From Novosphingobium sp. AAP83 (GTDB taxonomy: Bacteria > Pseudomonadota > Alphaproteobacteria > Sphingomonadales > Sphingomonadaceae), in contig NZ_LJHY01000003.1 in assembly GCF_001295795.1 (NCBI RefSeq), forward strand, positions 1 to 64,000: a stretch of 64,000 nucleotides of DNA, in the 5' to 3' direction. How positions within the stretch are numbered: the first letter of the stretch is position 1; the number at the start of each line of letters is the position of its first letter. Shown here piece by piece: positions 9,441 through 20,202 of the stretch. Below the pieces are notes generated by a model, which saw only the letters and a program-made list of their open reading frames with translations, made no database searches and was not told the origin of the DNA. The translations under genes were made by a program, and so were the position numbers.

Positions 9441-11093
9441 TCAGCCTTCACGCAACAAGACTTGGACGACAGGCTTCTTGCCAGACCAGCGCTGCCCACA
9501 GCGCCGCACCGCAAGTCGTACTGCTTCTGCTACAGCCGCGCGATCACGCTTGCGATCACCGCGCAGTTTCTTCACCGCGTCGGCGGCTTCAACTTTGGCA
9601 TCAGCGACAAAGGCTTCCATGTCTTCATCGAGCGGTATGCCCATCGAACCGATATCGATATCGGACACCAATTGGCCATCGCTGCGCACGGCCAAAGCCA
9701 CGCTGATCAAACCGTTCTCGGAAATCTTGCGGCGCGCGATGATCGCCTCGCCATTGGCGGGTGCGATAATGTCCCCATCAAGGATCAGCCGACCGGCGCG
9801 TTCTTCGGACAGCTTCTTCGGCCCATCGGGCGCAAGGCGGATCAGATCGCCATTCTTCTGGACAATCGCCTTGGGAATGCCTTCATCCAACCCCAATTGC
9901 GCCTGCTCTGCCATGTGGCGAATTTCGCCATGCACTGGAACCAGAATCTCCGGCCGAATCCAATCGTATAGCGCGACAAGTTCAGGCCGTCCGGGATGGC
10001 CTGAGACGTGAATCATCGATTGGCGATCCGTCACAATCCGGATACCCTTATCAGCCAACGAATTTTGAATGCGGCCAATCGCCAGTTCATTACCGGGGAT
10101 TTGGCGGCTGGAAAACAACACAACATCGCCCTTTTCAAGACGGATCGGATGCTGTTCAGACGCGATCCTTCCCAGCGCTGCACGGGCCTCGCCCTGCCCG
10201 CCTGTAGCCAAAACCAGCAATTCACCGCGCGGCACGTCCATCGCATCTTCGATATGAACAAGGTCGGGCAAGTCTTTGAGATAGCCGCACGATTTGGCCA
10301 CACGGATGATCCGGTCAAGCGAACGCCCGGCCACGCATAGCCGCCGCCCCGTCGCCTCGGCCACTTCGCCCAAAGTCTGAAGGCGCGCCACGTTGGACGC
10401 AAAGGTGGTGACGACGACGCGCCGTCCCTTTTGCGCGGCGACGGCTTCCATCAACCCGGCGCGCACTTCACCTTCAGACCCGGAAGCCTTGGGATTGAAC
10501 ACGTTGGTTGAATCGCAAACCAGCGCCAGCACACCCTCATCGCCGATTGCGGTGAGTTCTTCTTCGGTGGCAGGCGTGCCGATGCGCGGCTCGTCGTCGA
10601 GTTTCCAATCACCGGTGTGGAAGATATTGCCGTGCGGCGTATCGATCAGCAGCGCGTTGCCCTCGGCAATCGAGTGCGCGAGCGGCACATAACGGATGCC
10701 AAACGGGCCAAGCTCGAACCGGTCAAGGTGATCGATGACGTTAAGCTCGACCTCTTTCTCGATGCCTGCCTCAACCAGCTTTTCGTGCACCAGCTTCGCG
10801 GTGAACGGTGTGGCATAGAGCGGCACGCCAAGGTCTTGCGCGAAATAGGGCACCGCACCGATGTGATCTTCGTGCGCATGCGTGAGCACGACACCAATCA
10901 GATCGTCGAGCCGGTCTTCGATGAATTCAAGATCGGCAAAGACCAGATCGATCCCCGGATAGTGCGGATCGGCAAAGGTCATGCCCAGATCGACCATCAA
11001 CCATTTGCCATCACAGCAATAAAGGTTGACGTTCATTCCAATTTCGCCCGACCCACCAAGGGCGATAAACAACAATTCCTTGGGTGATTTCAC
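9441..11093 (-). CDS. rnj: Ribonuclease J
   Basis: A 550-residue metallo-beta-lactamase/beta-CASP ribonuclease with endo- and 5'-3' exonuclease activity on mRNA and rRNA precursors. The zinc motif [11 protein letters not shown] lies near residue 73, a second metal site [11 protein letters not shown] near residue 160, and the beta-CASP His in [11 protein letters not shown] near residue 360. A C-terminal domain follows. The start overlaps the coaX stop by 4 bases. With RNase E also encoded in this window, the organism has both major RNA-decay systems, as is usual for alphaproteobacteria. Confidence 0.95.
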   Translation of the reverse strand: MKSPKELLFIALGGSGEIGMNVNLYCCDGKWLMVDLGMTFADPHYPGIDLVFADLEFIEDRLDDLIGVVLTHAHEDHIGAVPYFAQDLGVPLYATPFTAKLVHEKLVEAGIEKEVELNVIDHLDRFELGPFGIRYVPLAHSIAEGNALLIDTPHGNIFHTGDWKLDDEPRIGTPATEEELTAIGDEGVLALVCDSTNVFNPKASGSEGEVRAGLMEAVAAQKGRRVVVTTFASNVARLQTLGEVAEATGRRLCVAGRSLDRIIRVAKSCGYLKDLPDLVHIEDAMDVPRGELLVLATGGQGEARAALGRIASEQHPIRLEKGDVVLFSSRQIPGNELAIGRIQNSLADKGIRIVTDRQSMIHVSGHPGRPELVALYDWIRPEILVPVHGEIRHMAEQAQLGLDEGIPKAIVQKNGDLIRLAPDGPKKLSEERAGRLILDGDIIAPANGEAIIARRKISENGLISVALAVRSDGQLVSDIDIGSMGIPLDEDMEAFVADAKVEAADAVKKLRGDRKRDRAAVAEAVRLAVRRCGQRWSGKKPVVQVLLREG

Positions 11094-11887
11094 TGCGTAA
11101 AGCCTTGGTTGAGCGCGACCCGCTCGGCCAGAATGGCAAGGCCATCCAGCGTCAGGTCGGTATCGACATGATCGAAAATGTCTGTGTGTTCGCCAAATAG
11201 CACGGCGAGACCGCCCGTGGCGACAACTTTGGCGGGTCGTCCGATTTCGGCACGCATGCGCGAAATCAGCCCCTCCATCATCGCAACATAGCCCCAGAAC
11301 ACGCCGATGTGCATCTGGTCTTCGGTGTTGCGGCCAATAACGCTCTTGCTGCCCCGTGGCGCTTCAATGGCGATGCGCGGGAGCTTGGCGGCGGCGTTAA
11401 CGAGCGCATCCAATGACAGGTTGATGCCGGGCGCAATGATGCCGCCCTTATAGGCCCCGTTGAAATCGACCACATCGAACGTGGTTGCCGTGCCGAAATC
11501 GACCACGATCAGATCACCAGCATAGCGCGCATGGGCGGCGATCGCATTGACCGCGCGATCCGCCCCCAGCGAACGGGGATCGTCAATGTCAGCTTCAAAG
11601 CCCCATTCAACAGGCGGCTGCCCTGCGACAAGCGGTTCGATGCCGAAGTACTTTTGCGAAAGCACCGTCAGGTTGTGCAGCGCACGTGGCACCACAGTTG
11701 AAATCAGGATTTGCCGGACCGACTTGTGATCAAACCCTTGCAACTGCATCAATTGCAGCAACCACACGGCGTATTCGTCCGCCGTCCGGCGCGGATCGGT
11801 GGCCACGCGCCAGCGCGATTTGATCGCACGGCCCTGAAACAGGGCAAAGACGATATTGGTATTGCCGACGTCAACCGCCAGAAGCAT
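11090..11887 (-). CDS. coaX: Type III pantothenate kinase (CoaX)
   Basis: A 265-residue cytoplasmic enzyme that phosphorylates pantothenate, the first step of coenzyme A synthesis. Actin-like ASKHA-fold motifs are visible: phosphate loop [12 protein letters not shown] at the N-terminus, the pantothenate-binding GADRAVNA, and [12 protein letters not shown]. Length and motifs match type III enzymes. It overlaps birA upstream by 17 bases and rnj downstream by 4 bases, consistent with a coupled operon. Confidence 0.94.
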   Translation of the reverse strand: MLLAVDVGNTNIVFALFQGRAIKSRWRVATDPRRTADEYAVWLLQLMQLQGFDHKSVRQILISTVVPRALHNLTVLSQKYFGIEPLVAGQPPVEWGFEADIDDPRSLGADRAVNAIAAHARYAGDLIVVDFGTATTFDVVDFNGAYKGGIIAPGINLSLDALVNAAAKLPRIAIEAPRGSKSVIGRNTEDQMHIGVFWGYVAMMEGLISRMRAEIGRPAKVVATGGLAVLFGEHTDIFDHVDTDLTLDGLAILAERVALNQGFTQ

Positions 11888-12602
11888 GGGAACCCACCAT
11901 TTCTATGTCACCTGCGTGGATGGCACGGACAGTGCCATTCGCCAAGCGCAGAAGGGCAACGCCGTCGTCATCAATCCCGCCAAACGCACCCATGATCTCG
12001 CATTGGTCGCGATCCTTGACCGAAACAAGGGTCCCTGTGGGCATAGCCCGCGCCAGCCACTGCGTGCGCAATACGGCCCACTCGCCCAGATGCCAGCGGA
12101 TCAGCGCATCGGCGAAGCGTTCGGCAAGGATTGCGGCAAAATCATCGCGGGGGACGGTCATGCCGAACCCGGCCAGGGATGCCGTTGCCCGCCCCGGCAC
12201 ATCGGGAGCTTGCGCCAGATTAACCCCGATGCCGACAACCACGGCATCGCCCTGCCGTTCGAGCAGGATGCCTGCCAATTTGGCATCGCCAACGAGCAAG
12301 TCGTTCGGCCATTTCAGTTTCAAACCGGCAAGGCCGCCCGTCGCCTCAACCACGGCCTCATGGACGGCCACGCCCGCGACAAGCGCCAGCGTTTGCGCCA
12401 AGGGATCGGACGTGCGCAAGCGCACCACGGTGGACCCCATGAAATTGCCGAAGCCGTCTGACCAGACGCGGCCTGCCCTGCCCCGTCCCGCGCTCTGGCG
12501 GTCAGCGACGAGCCACTGGCCTTCGGAAACCGGCTCACCCCGGCCAAGGCGGGCTAAAAGCTCGCCGTTGGTCGATGGAATATCGGCAATGGTTTCAATC
12601 AA
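11871..12602 (-). CDS. birA: Biotin--[acetyl-CoA-carboxylase] ligase (BirA, group I)
   Basis: A roughly 243-residue biotin protein ligase. The catalytic domain has STN near residue 10, the biotin-AMP loop GRGRAGRVW (GRGR-G), [10 protein letters not shown] and a VGIGVNL motif. There is no N-terminal helix-turn-helix, so it should modify acetyl-CoA carboxylase without acting as a repressor. The start is uncertain: TTG at 12602 lies just after the nuoN stop and leaves a normal family N-terminus; ATG at 12647 or 12665 would overlap nuoN by 32-50 bases. Confidence 0.88.
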   Translation of the reverse strand: MIETIADIPSTNGELLARLGRGEPVSEGQWLVADRQSAGRGRAGRVWSDGFGNFMGSTVVRLRTSDPLAQTLALVAGVAVHEAVVEATGGLAGLKLKWPNDLLVGDAKLAGILLERQGDAVVVGIGVNLAQAPDVPGRATASLAGFGMTVPRDDFAAILAERFADALIRWHLGEWAVLRTQWLARAMPTGTLVSVKDRDQCEIMGAFGGIDDDGVALLRLANGTVRAIHAGDIEMVGSHASGG

Positions 12603-12615
12603 TGCTGGCGGCGTG

Positions 12616-14079
12616 TCAGTAAGCGAAGAACAGCGCCGCAGCGGCATTCCCCGCCAGCGTATCAAGGCACTTGGTCAGCAAATAGCCGAGCGGCGAATTG
12701 ACCAGCAGCGCCAGCACAAGAATGACGGTGTGCGACAATTCGCCTGCGCCCTTCACCTTGTCCACCGCCTCGTCAAAATACATGACCTTGACAACTTTGA
12801 GGTAGTAGAACGCGCCGATGACCGAGGCGGCAATGCCGATGGCGGCAAGGACGATCAAATCCGCCTGAACCGCAGCCTGGAACACCACGAACTTGCCCCA
12901 GAAGCCGAACAGCGGCGGAATACCGGCAAGGCTGAACATCACCATCGCCAGCGACAGCGCAAGCCATGGCCGGGTTTTGGACAGGCCGCCAAAATCCGAA
13001 ATCGCTTCGACCGCATCGCCATTTTCATCGCGCAACAGCAGGATAACGACAAAGCCTGCAACCGACATCGCGACATAGATCGCAAGATACACAAGCATGG
13101 CCGAGGCTCCTGCCTGCGTTGCCGTAGCAAGGCCGATCAGAATGAAGCCGACGTTGTTGATCGACGAATAGGCCATCAGGCGCTTGATGTTGTTCTGACC
13201 AATCGCGCCCAATGCACCGATCACAATCGAGAGCAATGAGGCGAAGATCACGACCTGCTGCCATGCAAACACTTGGTTGCCGAAAGCTTCCAATGTGACG
13301 CGCATCATAAGGCCAAGCGCGGCGACCTTTGGCGCGGTCGAGAAGAAGGTGGTGACTGGCGTTGGCGCGCCTTCATAGACGTCAGGCGTCCACATGTGGA
13401 ACGGTGCGGCGCTGATCTTGAAAGCCAAGCCCGCGAGCACGAAGATCACGCCAAACAATGCGCCGGTCGCCATCTCGCCGGTCATCGCATCGTGAATGCC
13501 CGCAAAACTGGTCGTGCCCGTGAAACCGTAAAGCAGGCTCATGCCGAACAGCAGGATGCCCGAAGCGAGCGAGCCCAGCACGAAGTACTTGAGGCCGGCT
13601 TCTGCCGAGCGTTCATCGACGCGAAGGAACGATGCCAACACGTAAGAGGCAAGGCTGGTCAATTCGAGGCCGATATAGAGCGTCAGCAAATCAGCGGCTG
13701 ATACCATCATGCCCATGCCGATGGAGGCGAAAATGATCAGCAGCGGAAATTCGGCCCGCATCGCCTTTACGCGATCAAAGAACGCAGGGGCGACCATCAA
13801 GGTGACGCCCGCGCTGGCATAGATCAAAAGCTTGCCATAGGCCGCAAAAGCATCGGCGCGGAACTGGCCGCCGAAGGCTTCGGTCTGCGGCCCCATCGCC
13901 GCGCCCCAAAGTGCGGGCGCGGCGATGATGGCGCAGACTGTCAACACGGCAACAGCGGCGATGGAGATGGCGCGCGAGGCCTTGTCACCGGCCCAGGCGG
14001 CGACCAGCAGCAGGATCAATCCCGATACCGAAAGCAGCGTTTCAGGGGCGACGAGCGCGAGTGAGCGGGCGAAATCCAT
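12616..14079 (-). CDS. nuoN: NADH-quinone oxidoreductase subunit N
   Basis: A 487-residue polytopic antiporter-like subunit of complex I that forms part of the proton-pumping membrane arm. It has about 14 hydrophobic segments. The conserved region with Lys and helix-breaking Gly/Pro around IGQNNIKRLMAYSSI (about residues 285-300) is diagnostic of the NuoL/M/N family, and the order after nuoM identifies N. Its start shares one base with the nuoM stop. Confidence 0.95.
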   Translation of the reverse strand: MDFARSLALVAPETLLSVSGLILLLVAAWAGDKASRAISIAAVAVLTVCAIIAAPALWGAAMGPQTEAFGGQFRADAFAAYGKLLIYASAGVTLMVAPAFFDRVKAMRAEFPLLIIFASIGMGMMVSAADLLTLYIGLELTSLASYVLASFLRVDERSAEAGLKYFVLGSLASGILLFGMSLLYGFTGTTSFAGIHDAMTGEMATGALFGVIFVLAGLAFKISAAPFHMWTPDVYEGAPTPVTTFFSTAPKVAALGLMMRVTLEAFGNQVFAWQQVVIFASLLSIVIGALGAIGQNNIKRLMAYSSINNVGFILIGLATATQAGASAMLVYLAIYVAMSVAGFVVILLLRDENGDAVEAISDFGGLSKTRPWLALSLAMVMFSLAGIPPLFGFWGKFVVFQAAVQADLIVLAAIGIAASVIGAFYYLKVVKVMYFDEAVDKVKGAGELSHTVILVLALLVNSPLGYLLTKCLDTLAGNAAAALFFAY

Positions 14080-15614
14080 CAGTGCGCCCCCCCATGGGCG
14101 GATTGTTCTTCAGCAGCGGGCTTTCCGGTTCCGGCCTTCACATCGGCATCGCCATGCGGCTTTGCGTGCGCGAGACGGGCGTCAAGCGTTGCGATATCTT
14201 TGCGCATCGGCGCAAGGAAACTTTCAGGATAGACGCCCATCCACAGCACGACAGCGGCCAGCGGCACCATCATCGCCCACTCGCGATTGTCGAGATCGAG
14301 CATGGCGGCGGCATCGGCGTTCTTCTGCTCACCATAGGCCACACGGCGGTATAGGTAGAGCATGTAGGCCGCGCCAAGGATGATCCCGGTGGTGCAGACC
14401 AACGCCACCCAGCTCGACATTTCATAAATGCCCAGCAGCGACAGGAATTCGCCAACGAAACCACTTGTTCCCGGAAGGCCGATGGAGGCCATCGTGAACA
14501 GCAGGAAAAAGATGCAATAGCGCGGCATGTTGATCGCAAGTCCGCCATAGCGACTGATCTCGCGTGTGTGCAGACGATCATAGATCACGCCAACGCAAAG
14601 GAACAATGCGCCTGCGACCAAGCCGTGGCTGAGCATCACGATCATCGAGCCTTCGAGGCCCTGTACGTTGAACGCGAACAGGCCGACCGTCACAATCGCC
14701 ATGTGCGCGACCGAGGAATAGGCGATCAGCTTCTTCATATCGCTCTGCACCAGCGCGATCAGCGAGGTGATCACCACTGCGGCCATCGACATGGCGAAGA
14801 TCAGCGGCGCGAACTGTGCCGAGGCTTCGGGGAACATCGGCAGCGAGAAGCGGATGAAGCCATAGCCCCCCATCTTGAGTAAGACGCCTGCAAGGATCAC
14901 CGAACCGCCGGTTGGTGCCTGAACGTGGGCATCGGGCAGCCATGTGTGCACCGGCCACATCGGCATCTTCACCGCAAAGCTCGCGAAAAACGCCAGCCAC
15001 AGCCACGTTTGCGCACCCGCCGGGAAGTTATAGGCCATCAGCGTCGGGATGTCGGTCGTGCCCGCTTCGTTGACCATCCAGAACATCGCGATCAGCATCA
15101 GCACCGAGCCAAGCAGCGTGTAGAGGAAGAACTTGTAGCTGGCGTAGATGCGGTCCGCCCCGCCCCACACGCCGATGATCAGGTACATCGGGATGAGGCC
15201 GGCTTCGAACATGATGTAGAACAGAAACAAGTCCTGCGCTGCAAACACGCCGATCATCAGCGTTTCCATCAGCAGGAACGCCGCATAATATTCGCCCTGA
15301 CGTTTGTCGATCGACAGCCAGCTGGCGCCGATGCACACCGGCATCAGGAACACCGTCAGCGCGATCAGCATCAGCGCGATGCCATCAATGCCCAGCTTCC
15401 ACGAGAAGCCTGCAAATAGCGAAGCGCTTTCGGTGAACTGCCACTGCGCGCCGCCAATATCGTAATTGGCCCACAACACCATGCCGAGCACGAAATCGAC
15501 CAGTGTAGCGATCAGGGCAATACTGCGCGCCTGCTCGCGCGGTACAACAAGACACGCCACCGCAGCCACCAAAGGCACGAGCAGCATAGCCGAGAGGATC
15601 GGAAAACCCATCAT
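14079..15614 (-). CDS. nuoM: NADH-quinone oxidoreductase subunit M
   Basis: A 511-residue antiporter-like membrane subunit of complex I. Recognisable elements are the early Glu in [26 protein letters not shown] and the channel segment [17 protein letters not shown]. The C-terminus ends in a soluble tail rich in His and Glu after the last membrane segment. It overlaps nuoL by 4 bases upstream and touches nuoN downstream. Confidence 0.96.
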   Translation of the reverse strand: MMGFPILSAMLLVPLVAAVACLVVPREQARSIALIATLVDFVLGMVLWANYDIGGAQWQFTESASLFAGFSWKLGIDGIALMLIALTVFLMPVCIGASWLSIDKRQGEYYAAFLLMETLMIGVFAAQDLFLFYIMFEAGLIPMYLIIGVWGGADRIYASYKFFLYTLLGSVLMLIAMFWMVNEAGTTDIPTLMAYNFPAGAQTWLWLAFFASFAVKMPMWPVHTWLPDAHVQAPTGGSVILAGVLLKMGGYGFIRFSLPMFPEASAQFAPLIFAMSMAAVVITSLIALVQSDMKKLIAYSSVAHMAIVTVGLFAFNVQGLEGSMIVMLSHGLVAGALFLCVGVIYDRLHTREISRYGGLAINMPRYCIFFLLFTMASIGLPGTSGFVGEFLSLLGIYEMSSWVALVCTTGIILGAAYMLYLYRRVAYGEQKNADAAAMLDLDNREWAMMVPLAAVVLWMGVYPESFLAPMRKDIATLDARLAHAKPHGDADVKAGTGKPAAEEQSAHGGAH

Positions 15615-17656
15615 TGTGCGATCACCCAGCTGATCGCGCCGACAAGTCCGACGAGCATGACCAGCGCATAGCTATAGAGATACCCCGACTGGAGCTTGGC
15701 GGCGGCGCGGCTGCCCTGGGCAACAACCCAGGCCGCACCGTTCGGACCGAACCGATCAATCACGCCCTGATCGATCACCGTCCAGAACTTGCGGCCCAGC
15801 CACATCGCCGGAACGACGAAGATCGCGTGATAGAGTTCGTCGAAGTACCACTTGTTGAGCAGGAACTTGTAGAGGAACCCGAACTGGTCAACGAAGGCTG
15901 CCGGGAACCTCGTGTTCTTGATATAGGCATACCAGGCTACAGCCAAGCCGGTGGCCATCACCGCGAACGGTGCCCACTTCACCCACAGCGGCACTTCGTG
16001 CATCGCGTGAATGGTGTGTTCGGCAAAGACGAGCGAGCCCTTCCAAAAGTGGCCGGTGCCTTCGCTGACGAAGGAATGATGGAACACAAAGCCAGCCAGA
16101 ACCGCGCCAACCGACAAAACACCAAGCGGGATCAGCATGTTGAGCGGGCTTTCGTGTGGGTGATAGCCCGCTGTACCGTCGCTGTGTTCATCATGATGCG
16201 CGTGTGCTTGGGTCTCATGCCCGTGAGCATGATCGTCATGACCGTGATCATCGTGAACCGCGTGCTGGATATGCTCCGACTGTTCCCAGCGTGGTTTGCC
16301 GAAGAACGTCAGGAAGATCAGCCGCCACGAATAGAAGCTGGTCAGAAGCGCCGCAAAGATACCGAGGAAGAAGGCAAAATAGCCCAGTTCCGTGCCCTTG
16401 GCATAAGCCGCTTCAAGGATCGCGTCCTTCGAATAGAAGCCTGCAAAACCGAACACATCGACAATGCCGACGCCGGTGATGCCGAGCGTGCCCATCATCA
16501 TCGCCCAATAGGTCAACGGGATACTTTTGCGCAACCCGCCATAGTACCGCATGTCCTGTTCATGGTGCATCGCGTGGATCACTGACCCTGCGCCGAGGAA
16601 CAGCAGCGCTTTGAAGAAGGCGTGCGTGAACAGGTGGAACATCGACGCGCCATAAGCGCCAACGCCCGCTGCGAAGAACATATAGCCAAGCTGCGAACAG
16701 GTCGAATAGGCGATCACGCGCTTGATGTCGGTCTGCGTCGTGCCAACGGTTGCCGCAAAGATGCAGGTCATCGCGCCGATGAAAGTGACCAGCGCCAACG
16801 CGGTCGGGCTGACTTCGAACATCGGCGACAGGCGGCACACCATGAACACGCCTGCGGTGACCATCGTTGCCGCATGGATCAGTGCCGAAACCGGGGTCGG
16901 GCCTTCCATCGCGTCTGGCAACCAGGTGTGGAGCCCCAACTGTGCCGATTTGCCCATCGCGCCGATGAACAGCAGGATACACAGCACCGTCATCGTATCG
17001 AAACGGCCGCCAAGGAACCCGATGGTCGATCCGGCCATGCCGGGCGCGGCTGCAAGGATTTCGGGGATTGAAACGGTGCCGAACACAAGGAACGTGCCGA
17101 AAATGCCCATCATGAAGCCAAGGTCGCCCACGCGGTTGACCACAAAGGCCTTCATCGCGGCGGCATTGGCCGACGGTTTCTTGAACCAGAAACCGATCAG
17201 CAGGTACGAGGCAAGGCCCACACCTTCCCAACCGAAGAACATCTGCACGAGGTTGTCCGCCGTCACCAGCATCAACATCGCGAAGGTAAACAGCGAGAGG
17301 TAGGCAAAGAAGCGCGGCTGATCGGGCTCCTCGCTCATGTACCCCCATGAGTACAGGTGGACGAGCGCCGAGACGCTGGTGATAACCACCAGCATGACAG
17401 CGGTCAGTGTATCGACGCGGAGCGCCCATGCGAAATCGAGATTGCCCGACTTCACCCAGCTTAACACCGGCGTAACGCTAGCCTCGGCATGGCCGCCAAG
17501 GAAGCCGATGAAGATCGGCCACGACAGCGCGCACGAGATGAACAGCGCGCCGGTCGTGATGACCTTGGCGGGCACCATGCCCAGTTGCTTGTTGCCAAGC
17601 CCTGCGATGATCGCTGCCAGCAGCGGCAGGAAAACTATGATCAGGATGGCGTTCAC
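15611..17656 (-). CDS. nuoL: NADH-quinone oxidoreductase subunit L
   Basis: A 681-residue distal antiporter-like subunit with the long lateral helix typical of NuoL. Motifs include [38 protein letters not shown] and [20 protein letters not shown]. An unusual cytoplasmic or periplasmic loop (coded at about 16148-16272) carries about 14 histidines in 40 residues with many Asp, followed by HPHESP. Upstream, an 88-base gap with two palindromes separates it from nuoK; downstream it overlaps nuoM. Confidence 0.96.
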   Translation of the reverse strand: MNAILIIVFLPLLAAIIAGLGNKQLGMVPAKVITTGALFISCALSWPIFIGFLGGHAEASVTPVLSWVKSGNLDFAWALRVDTLTAVMLVVITSVSALVHLYSWGYMSEEPDQPRFFAYLSLFTFAMLMLVTADNLVQMFFGWEGVGLASYLLIGFWFKKPSANAAAMKAFVVNRVGDLGFMMGIFGTFLVFGTVSIPEILAAAPGMAGSTIGFLGGRFDTMTVLCILLFIGAMGKSAQLGLHTWLPDAMEGPTPVSALIHAATMVTAGVFMVCRLSPMFEVSPTALALVTFIGAMTCIFAATVGTTQTDIKRVIAYSTCSQLGYMFFAAGVGAYGASMFHLFTHAFFKALLFLGAGSVIHAMHHEQDMRYYGGLRKSIPLTYWAMMMGTLGITGVGIVDVFGFAGFYSKDAILEAAYAKGTELGYFAFFLGIFAALLTSFYSWRLIFLTFFGKPRWEQSEHIQHAVHDDHGHDDHAHGHETQAHAHHDEHSDGTAGYHPHESPLNMLIPLGVLSVGAVLAGFVFHHSFVSEGTGHFWKGSLVFAEHTIHAMHEVPLWVKWAPFAVMATGLAVAWYAYIKNTRFPAAFVDQFGFLYKFLLNKWYFDELYHAIFVVPAMWLGRKFWTVIDQGVIDRFGPNGAAWVVAQGSRAAAKLQSGYLYSYALVMLVGLVGAISWVIAQ

Positions 17657-17669
17657 CGCACACCTCCGT

Positions 17670-17727
17670 AAATAGGGACAGTCCCTATTTTTGCCGCACT
17701 GACGGAATAATAGGGACAGTCCCTATT
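17670..17727. repeat. two copies of a near-perfect palindrome between nuoK and nuoL
   Basis: Copy one, 17670-17690, is a 10-base arm AAATAGGGAC, a single A, and the exact reverse complement. Copy two, 17709-17727, has 9-base arms of the same sequence. The shared core is repeated at 38-base spacing. Either copy would form a tight hairpin in the nuo transcript. They resemble REP-type or transposase-associated palindromes, but no such gene is nearby. They are the only sizeable non-coding DNA inside the nuo operon. Confidence 0.85.
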
Positions 17728-17744
17728 TATCATTGCCACGATCA

Positions 17745-18050
17745 TCAGCCTTTCATCCGGTTGACATCGTCAACGGCAATCGTGCCGCGACCACGGAAGT
17801 AGATGACGAGGATAGCAAGCCCGATGGCCGCTTCACCCGCCGCCACTGTGAGCACGAACATCGCGAAAACCTGACCCACGAGATCGCCAAGGAAGGCGCT
17901 GAACGCGACGAAGTTGATGTTCACCGACAGCAGGATCAATTCGATCGCCATCAGGATGATGATCACGTTCTTGCGGTTGAGGAAAATCCCCAACACGCCC
18001 AGCACGAACAGGATCGAGCTAACGACGAGATAGTGTTCGATGCCGATCAC
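17745..18050 (-). CDS. nuoK: NADH-quinone oxidoreductase subunit K
   Basis: A 101-residue membrane subunit with three transmembrane helices. The second helix contains the conserved Glu in [14 protein letters not shown] and the third the Glu in [11 protein letters not shown], both needed for proton pumping in the family. It overlaps nuoJ by 4 bases. The following 88 bases to nuoL hold the twin palindromes. Confidence 0.96.
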   Translation of the reverse strand: MIGIEHYLVVSSILFVLGVLGIFLNRKNVIIILMAIELILLSVNINFVAFSAFLGDLVGQVFAMFVLTVAAGEAAIGLAILVIYFRGRGTIAVDDVNRMKG

Positions 18051-18664
18051 AGCTGAACTCCCTTGCCCGTTTCAGGCTGCATGTTGATCGTGGCGTCCTG
18101 CGGACGGCGTGCGTTCTGCTTGGCGATGATCTGGCCGCGTGTGCCCGAACGCTCACGGTGCGTCAGCACAATCGCGCCGATCATGGCGACCAGCAGAACA
18201 AGCCCTGCCGCTTCGAACAGGAACAGATACTTGCTGTAAAGCAGCGCGCCGATAGCCTGAATGTTCGACATATCAGCCGCTTGCGCCGCAGCGCCGCTGG
18301 CCTTGCCCAGTTGCACCCCGCCCGCGCCGTGAACGACCAGACCGACGAACAATTCAACGAACAGTACCACCGCCAGCGCAAGGCCGAGCGGGAAGTTCTT
18401 GATGAACCCTGCCCGCAGTTCGGCAAAATCGATGTCGAGCATCATCACCACGAACAGGAACAGCACCGCAACCGCGCCGACATAGACGATCACGAGCAGC
18501 ATCGCGATGAACTCTGCCCCTACCAGCACCATCAGGCCGGCAGCGTTGAAGAACGCGAGGATCAGCCAGAGCACCGAATGCACCGGATTACGCGCAAGGA
18601 TCGTCACGGCACCACTGAAGATGCACAGCGTGGCGAAGAGATAGAAGGCGATTACCTGGATCAT
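18047..18664 (-). CDS. nuoJ: NADH-quinone oxidoreductase subunit J
   Basis: A 205-residue membrane subunit with five hydrophobic helices. The conserved segment [19 protein letters not shown] (about residues 57-75) contains the pi-bulge helix of NuoJ. The C-terminal ~40 residues are hydrophilic. It overlaps nuoK by 4 bases and follows nuoI after a 12-base gap. Confidence 0.95.
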   Translation of the reverse strand: MIQVIAFYLFATLCIFSGAVTILARNPVHSVLWLILAFFNAAGLMVLVGAEFIAMLLVIVYVGAVAVLFLFVVMMLDIDFAELRAGFIKNFPLGLALAVVLFVELFVGLVVHGAGGVQLGKASGAAAQAADMSNIQAIGALLYSKYLFLFEAAGLVLLVAMIGAIVLTHRERSGTRGQIIAKQNARRPQDATINMQPETGKGVQL

Positions 18665-18676
18665 GATCGCGGCCCC

Positions 18677-19162
18677 CTAGCGATACGGCGCATCGGCTTC
18701 AAGGTTCGCGGCCAGTGCCCGCTCCCACTTGTCCCCGTTCGCGAGCAGCTTGGCCTTGTCGTAAAGCAGCTCCTCGCGCGTTTCGGTCGCGTATTCGAAG
18801 TTCGGACCCTCGACGATGGCATCGACCGGGCAGGCTTCCTGACAGAAACCGCAGAAGATGCACTTGGTCATGTCGATGTCATAGCGCGTGGTACGGCGGC
18901 TGCCGTCTTCACGGGGTTCAGCCTCGATCGTGATCGCCTGCGCCGGACAGACCGCCTCGCACAGCTTGCACGCGATGCAGCGCTCTTCGCCGTTGGGATA
19001 ACGGCGCAGCGCATGTTCACCACGGAAGCGCGGCGAAAGCGGGTTCTTCTCGAACGGGTAATTGATCGTCGCCTTGGGCTTGAAGAGATACTTCAAGGTC
19101 AGCCAATGCGCCTTGAGGAATTCCCAAAGCGTGAAGCTTTTGATGAGTTGCGAGACGCTCAT
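18677..19162 (-). CDS. nuoI: NADH-quinone oxidoreductase subunit I (2 x 4Fe-4S)
   Basis: A 161-residue peripheral-arm ferredoxin-like subunit that carries clusters N6a and N6b. Two CxxCxxCxxxCP motifs are visible: [12 protein letters not shown] (about residues 62-73) and [12 protein letters not shown] (about 101-112). It passes electrons from NuoG towards NuoB. Its start overlaps the nuoH stop by 4 bases. Confidence 0.97.
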   Translation of the reverse strand: MSVSQLIKSFTLWEFLKAHWLTLKYLFKPKATINYPFEKNPLSPRFRGEHALRRYPNGEERCIACKLCEAVCPAQAITIEAEPREDGSRRTTRYDIDMTKCIFCGFCQEACPVDAIVEGPNFEYATETREELLYDKAKLLANGDKWERALAANLEADAPYR

Positions 19163-20202
19163 GCGAAGTGTCCGGTTGCCATGAGATAACCGCTGACGAG
19201 AACCACGAACAGCAGCGAGGTGGGCAGGAAGATCTTCCAGCCAAGGCGCATCAGCTGGTCATAGCGATAGCGCGGGACGGTCGCCTTTACCCAACTGAAG
19301 ATGAAGAAGAAGAACAGGATCTTGAGCAGGAGCCACACAAAGCCTGGCACCAGATAGAGCACCGGAATGTCGAGCGGCGGCAGGTATCCGCCCCAGAACA
19401 GCACGGCGTTCAGCGCGCACATCAGCAGCACGTTGGCATATTCGCCAAGCCAGTAGAGCGCGAAGGCCATCGACGAATATTCGGTCTGGTAACCGGCAAC
19501 GAGTTCTGATTCCGCCTCGGTAAGATCGAACGGTGCGCGTGCGGTTTCAGCCATGCCCGAAATCAGGAACATCACCCACATCGGAAACAGCAGCGGGTTC
19601 GCGACGAAGCCGTTGATGATCCAGACGTGCGATTGCTGCGCCTTAACGATGTCGTTCAGGTTGAACGTGCCCGCCCACAGCACCACGCAGATCAGGATAA
19701 ACCCGATCGAGACTTCATAGGAAATCATCTGCGCCGAGGCACGCATGGCCGAGAAGAACGGGTACTTCGAGTTGGACGACCAGCCCGCGATCACCACGCC
19801 GTAAACGCCGAGCGACGAAATCGCGAGCACATAGAGCAGGCCGACATTGATATCGGCCAGCACCGCGCCCGAATTGAACGGGATCACCGCCCAGGCCAGC
19901 AGCGCGACGGTAAAGGTGATGATCGGCGCGATCAGGAACAGGCCCTTGTTCGCCGCCGTCGGGATAATGGTTTCCTGCAGGAACACCTTCAGACCATCGG
20001 CGAAGGATTGTAGCAGACCCAGCGGCCCCACCACGTTCGGCCCCTTGCGCAGCGCCATCGCCGCCCAGATCTTGCGATCGGCATAGATGATCATCGCAAC
20101 GCCCAGCATCAGCGGGAACGCGATCAGCAGGATGCCGCAGATGGTGGAGAGCCCCCAAGCCCACTCATATGAGAGGCCAAGACCCATGAAGAATTCTGTC
20201 AT
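19159..20202 (-). CDS. nuoH: NADH-quinone oxidoreductase subunit H
   Basis: A 347-residue membrane subunit at the junction with the peripheral arm, lining the quinone chamber. About eight hydrophobic helices are visible, with the family motifs [20 protein letters not shown] (residues about 42-61), [19 protein letters not shown] and the C-terminal [13 protein letters not shown]. It overlaps nuoG and nuoI by 4 bases each. Confidence 0.97.
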   Translation of the reverse strand: MTEFFMGLGLSYEWAWGLSTICGILLIAFPLMLGVAMIIYADRKIWAAMALRKGPNVVGPLGLLQSFADGLKVFLQETIIPTAANKGLFLIAPIITFTVALLAWAVIPFNSGAVLADINVGLLYVLAISSLGVYGVVIAGWSSNSKYPFFSAMRASAQMISYEVSIGFILICVVLWAGTFNLNDIVKAQQSHVWIINGFVANPLLFPMWVMFLISGMAETARAPFDLTEAESELVAGYQTEYSSMAFALYWLGEYANVLLMCALNAVLFWGGYLPPLDIPVLYLVPGFVWLLLKILFFFFIFSWVKATVPRYRYDQLMRLGWKIFLPTSLLFVVLVSGYLMATGHFA

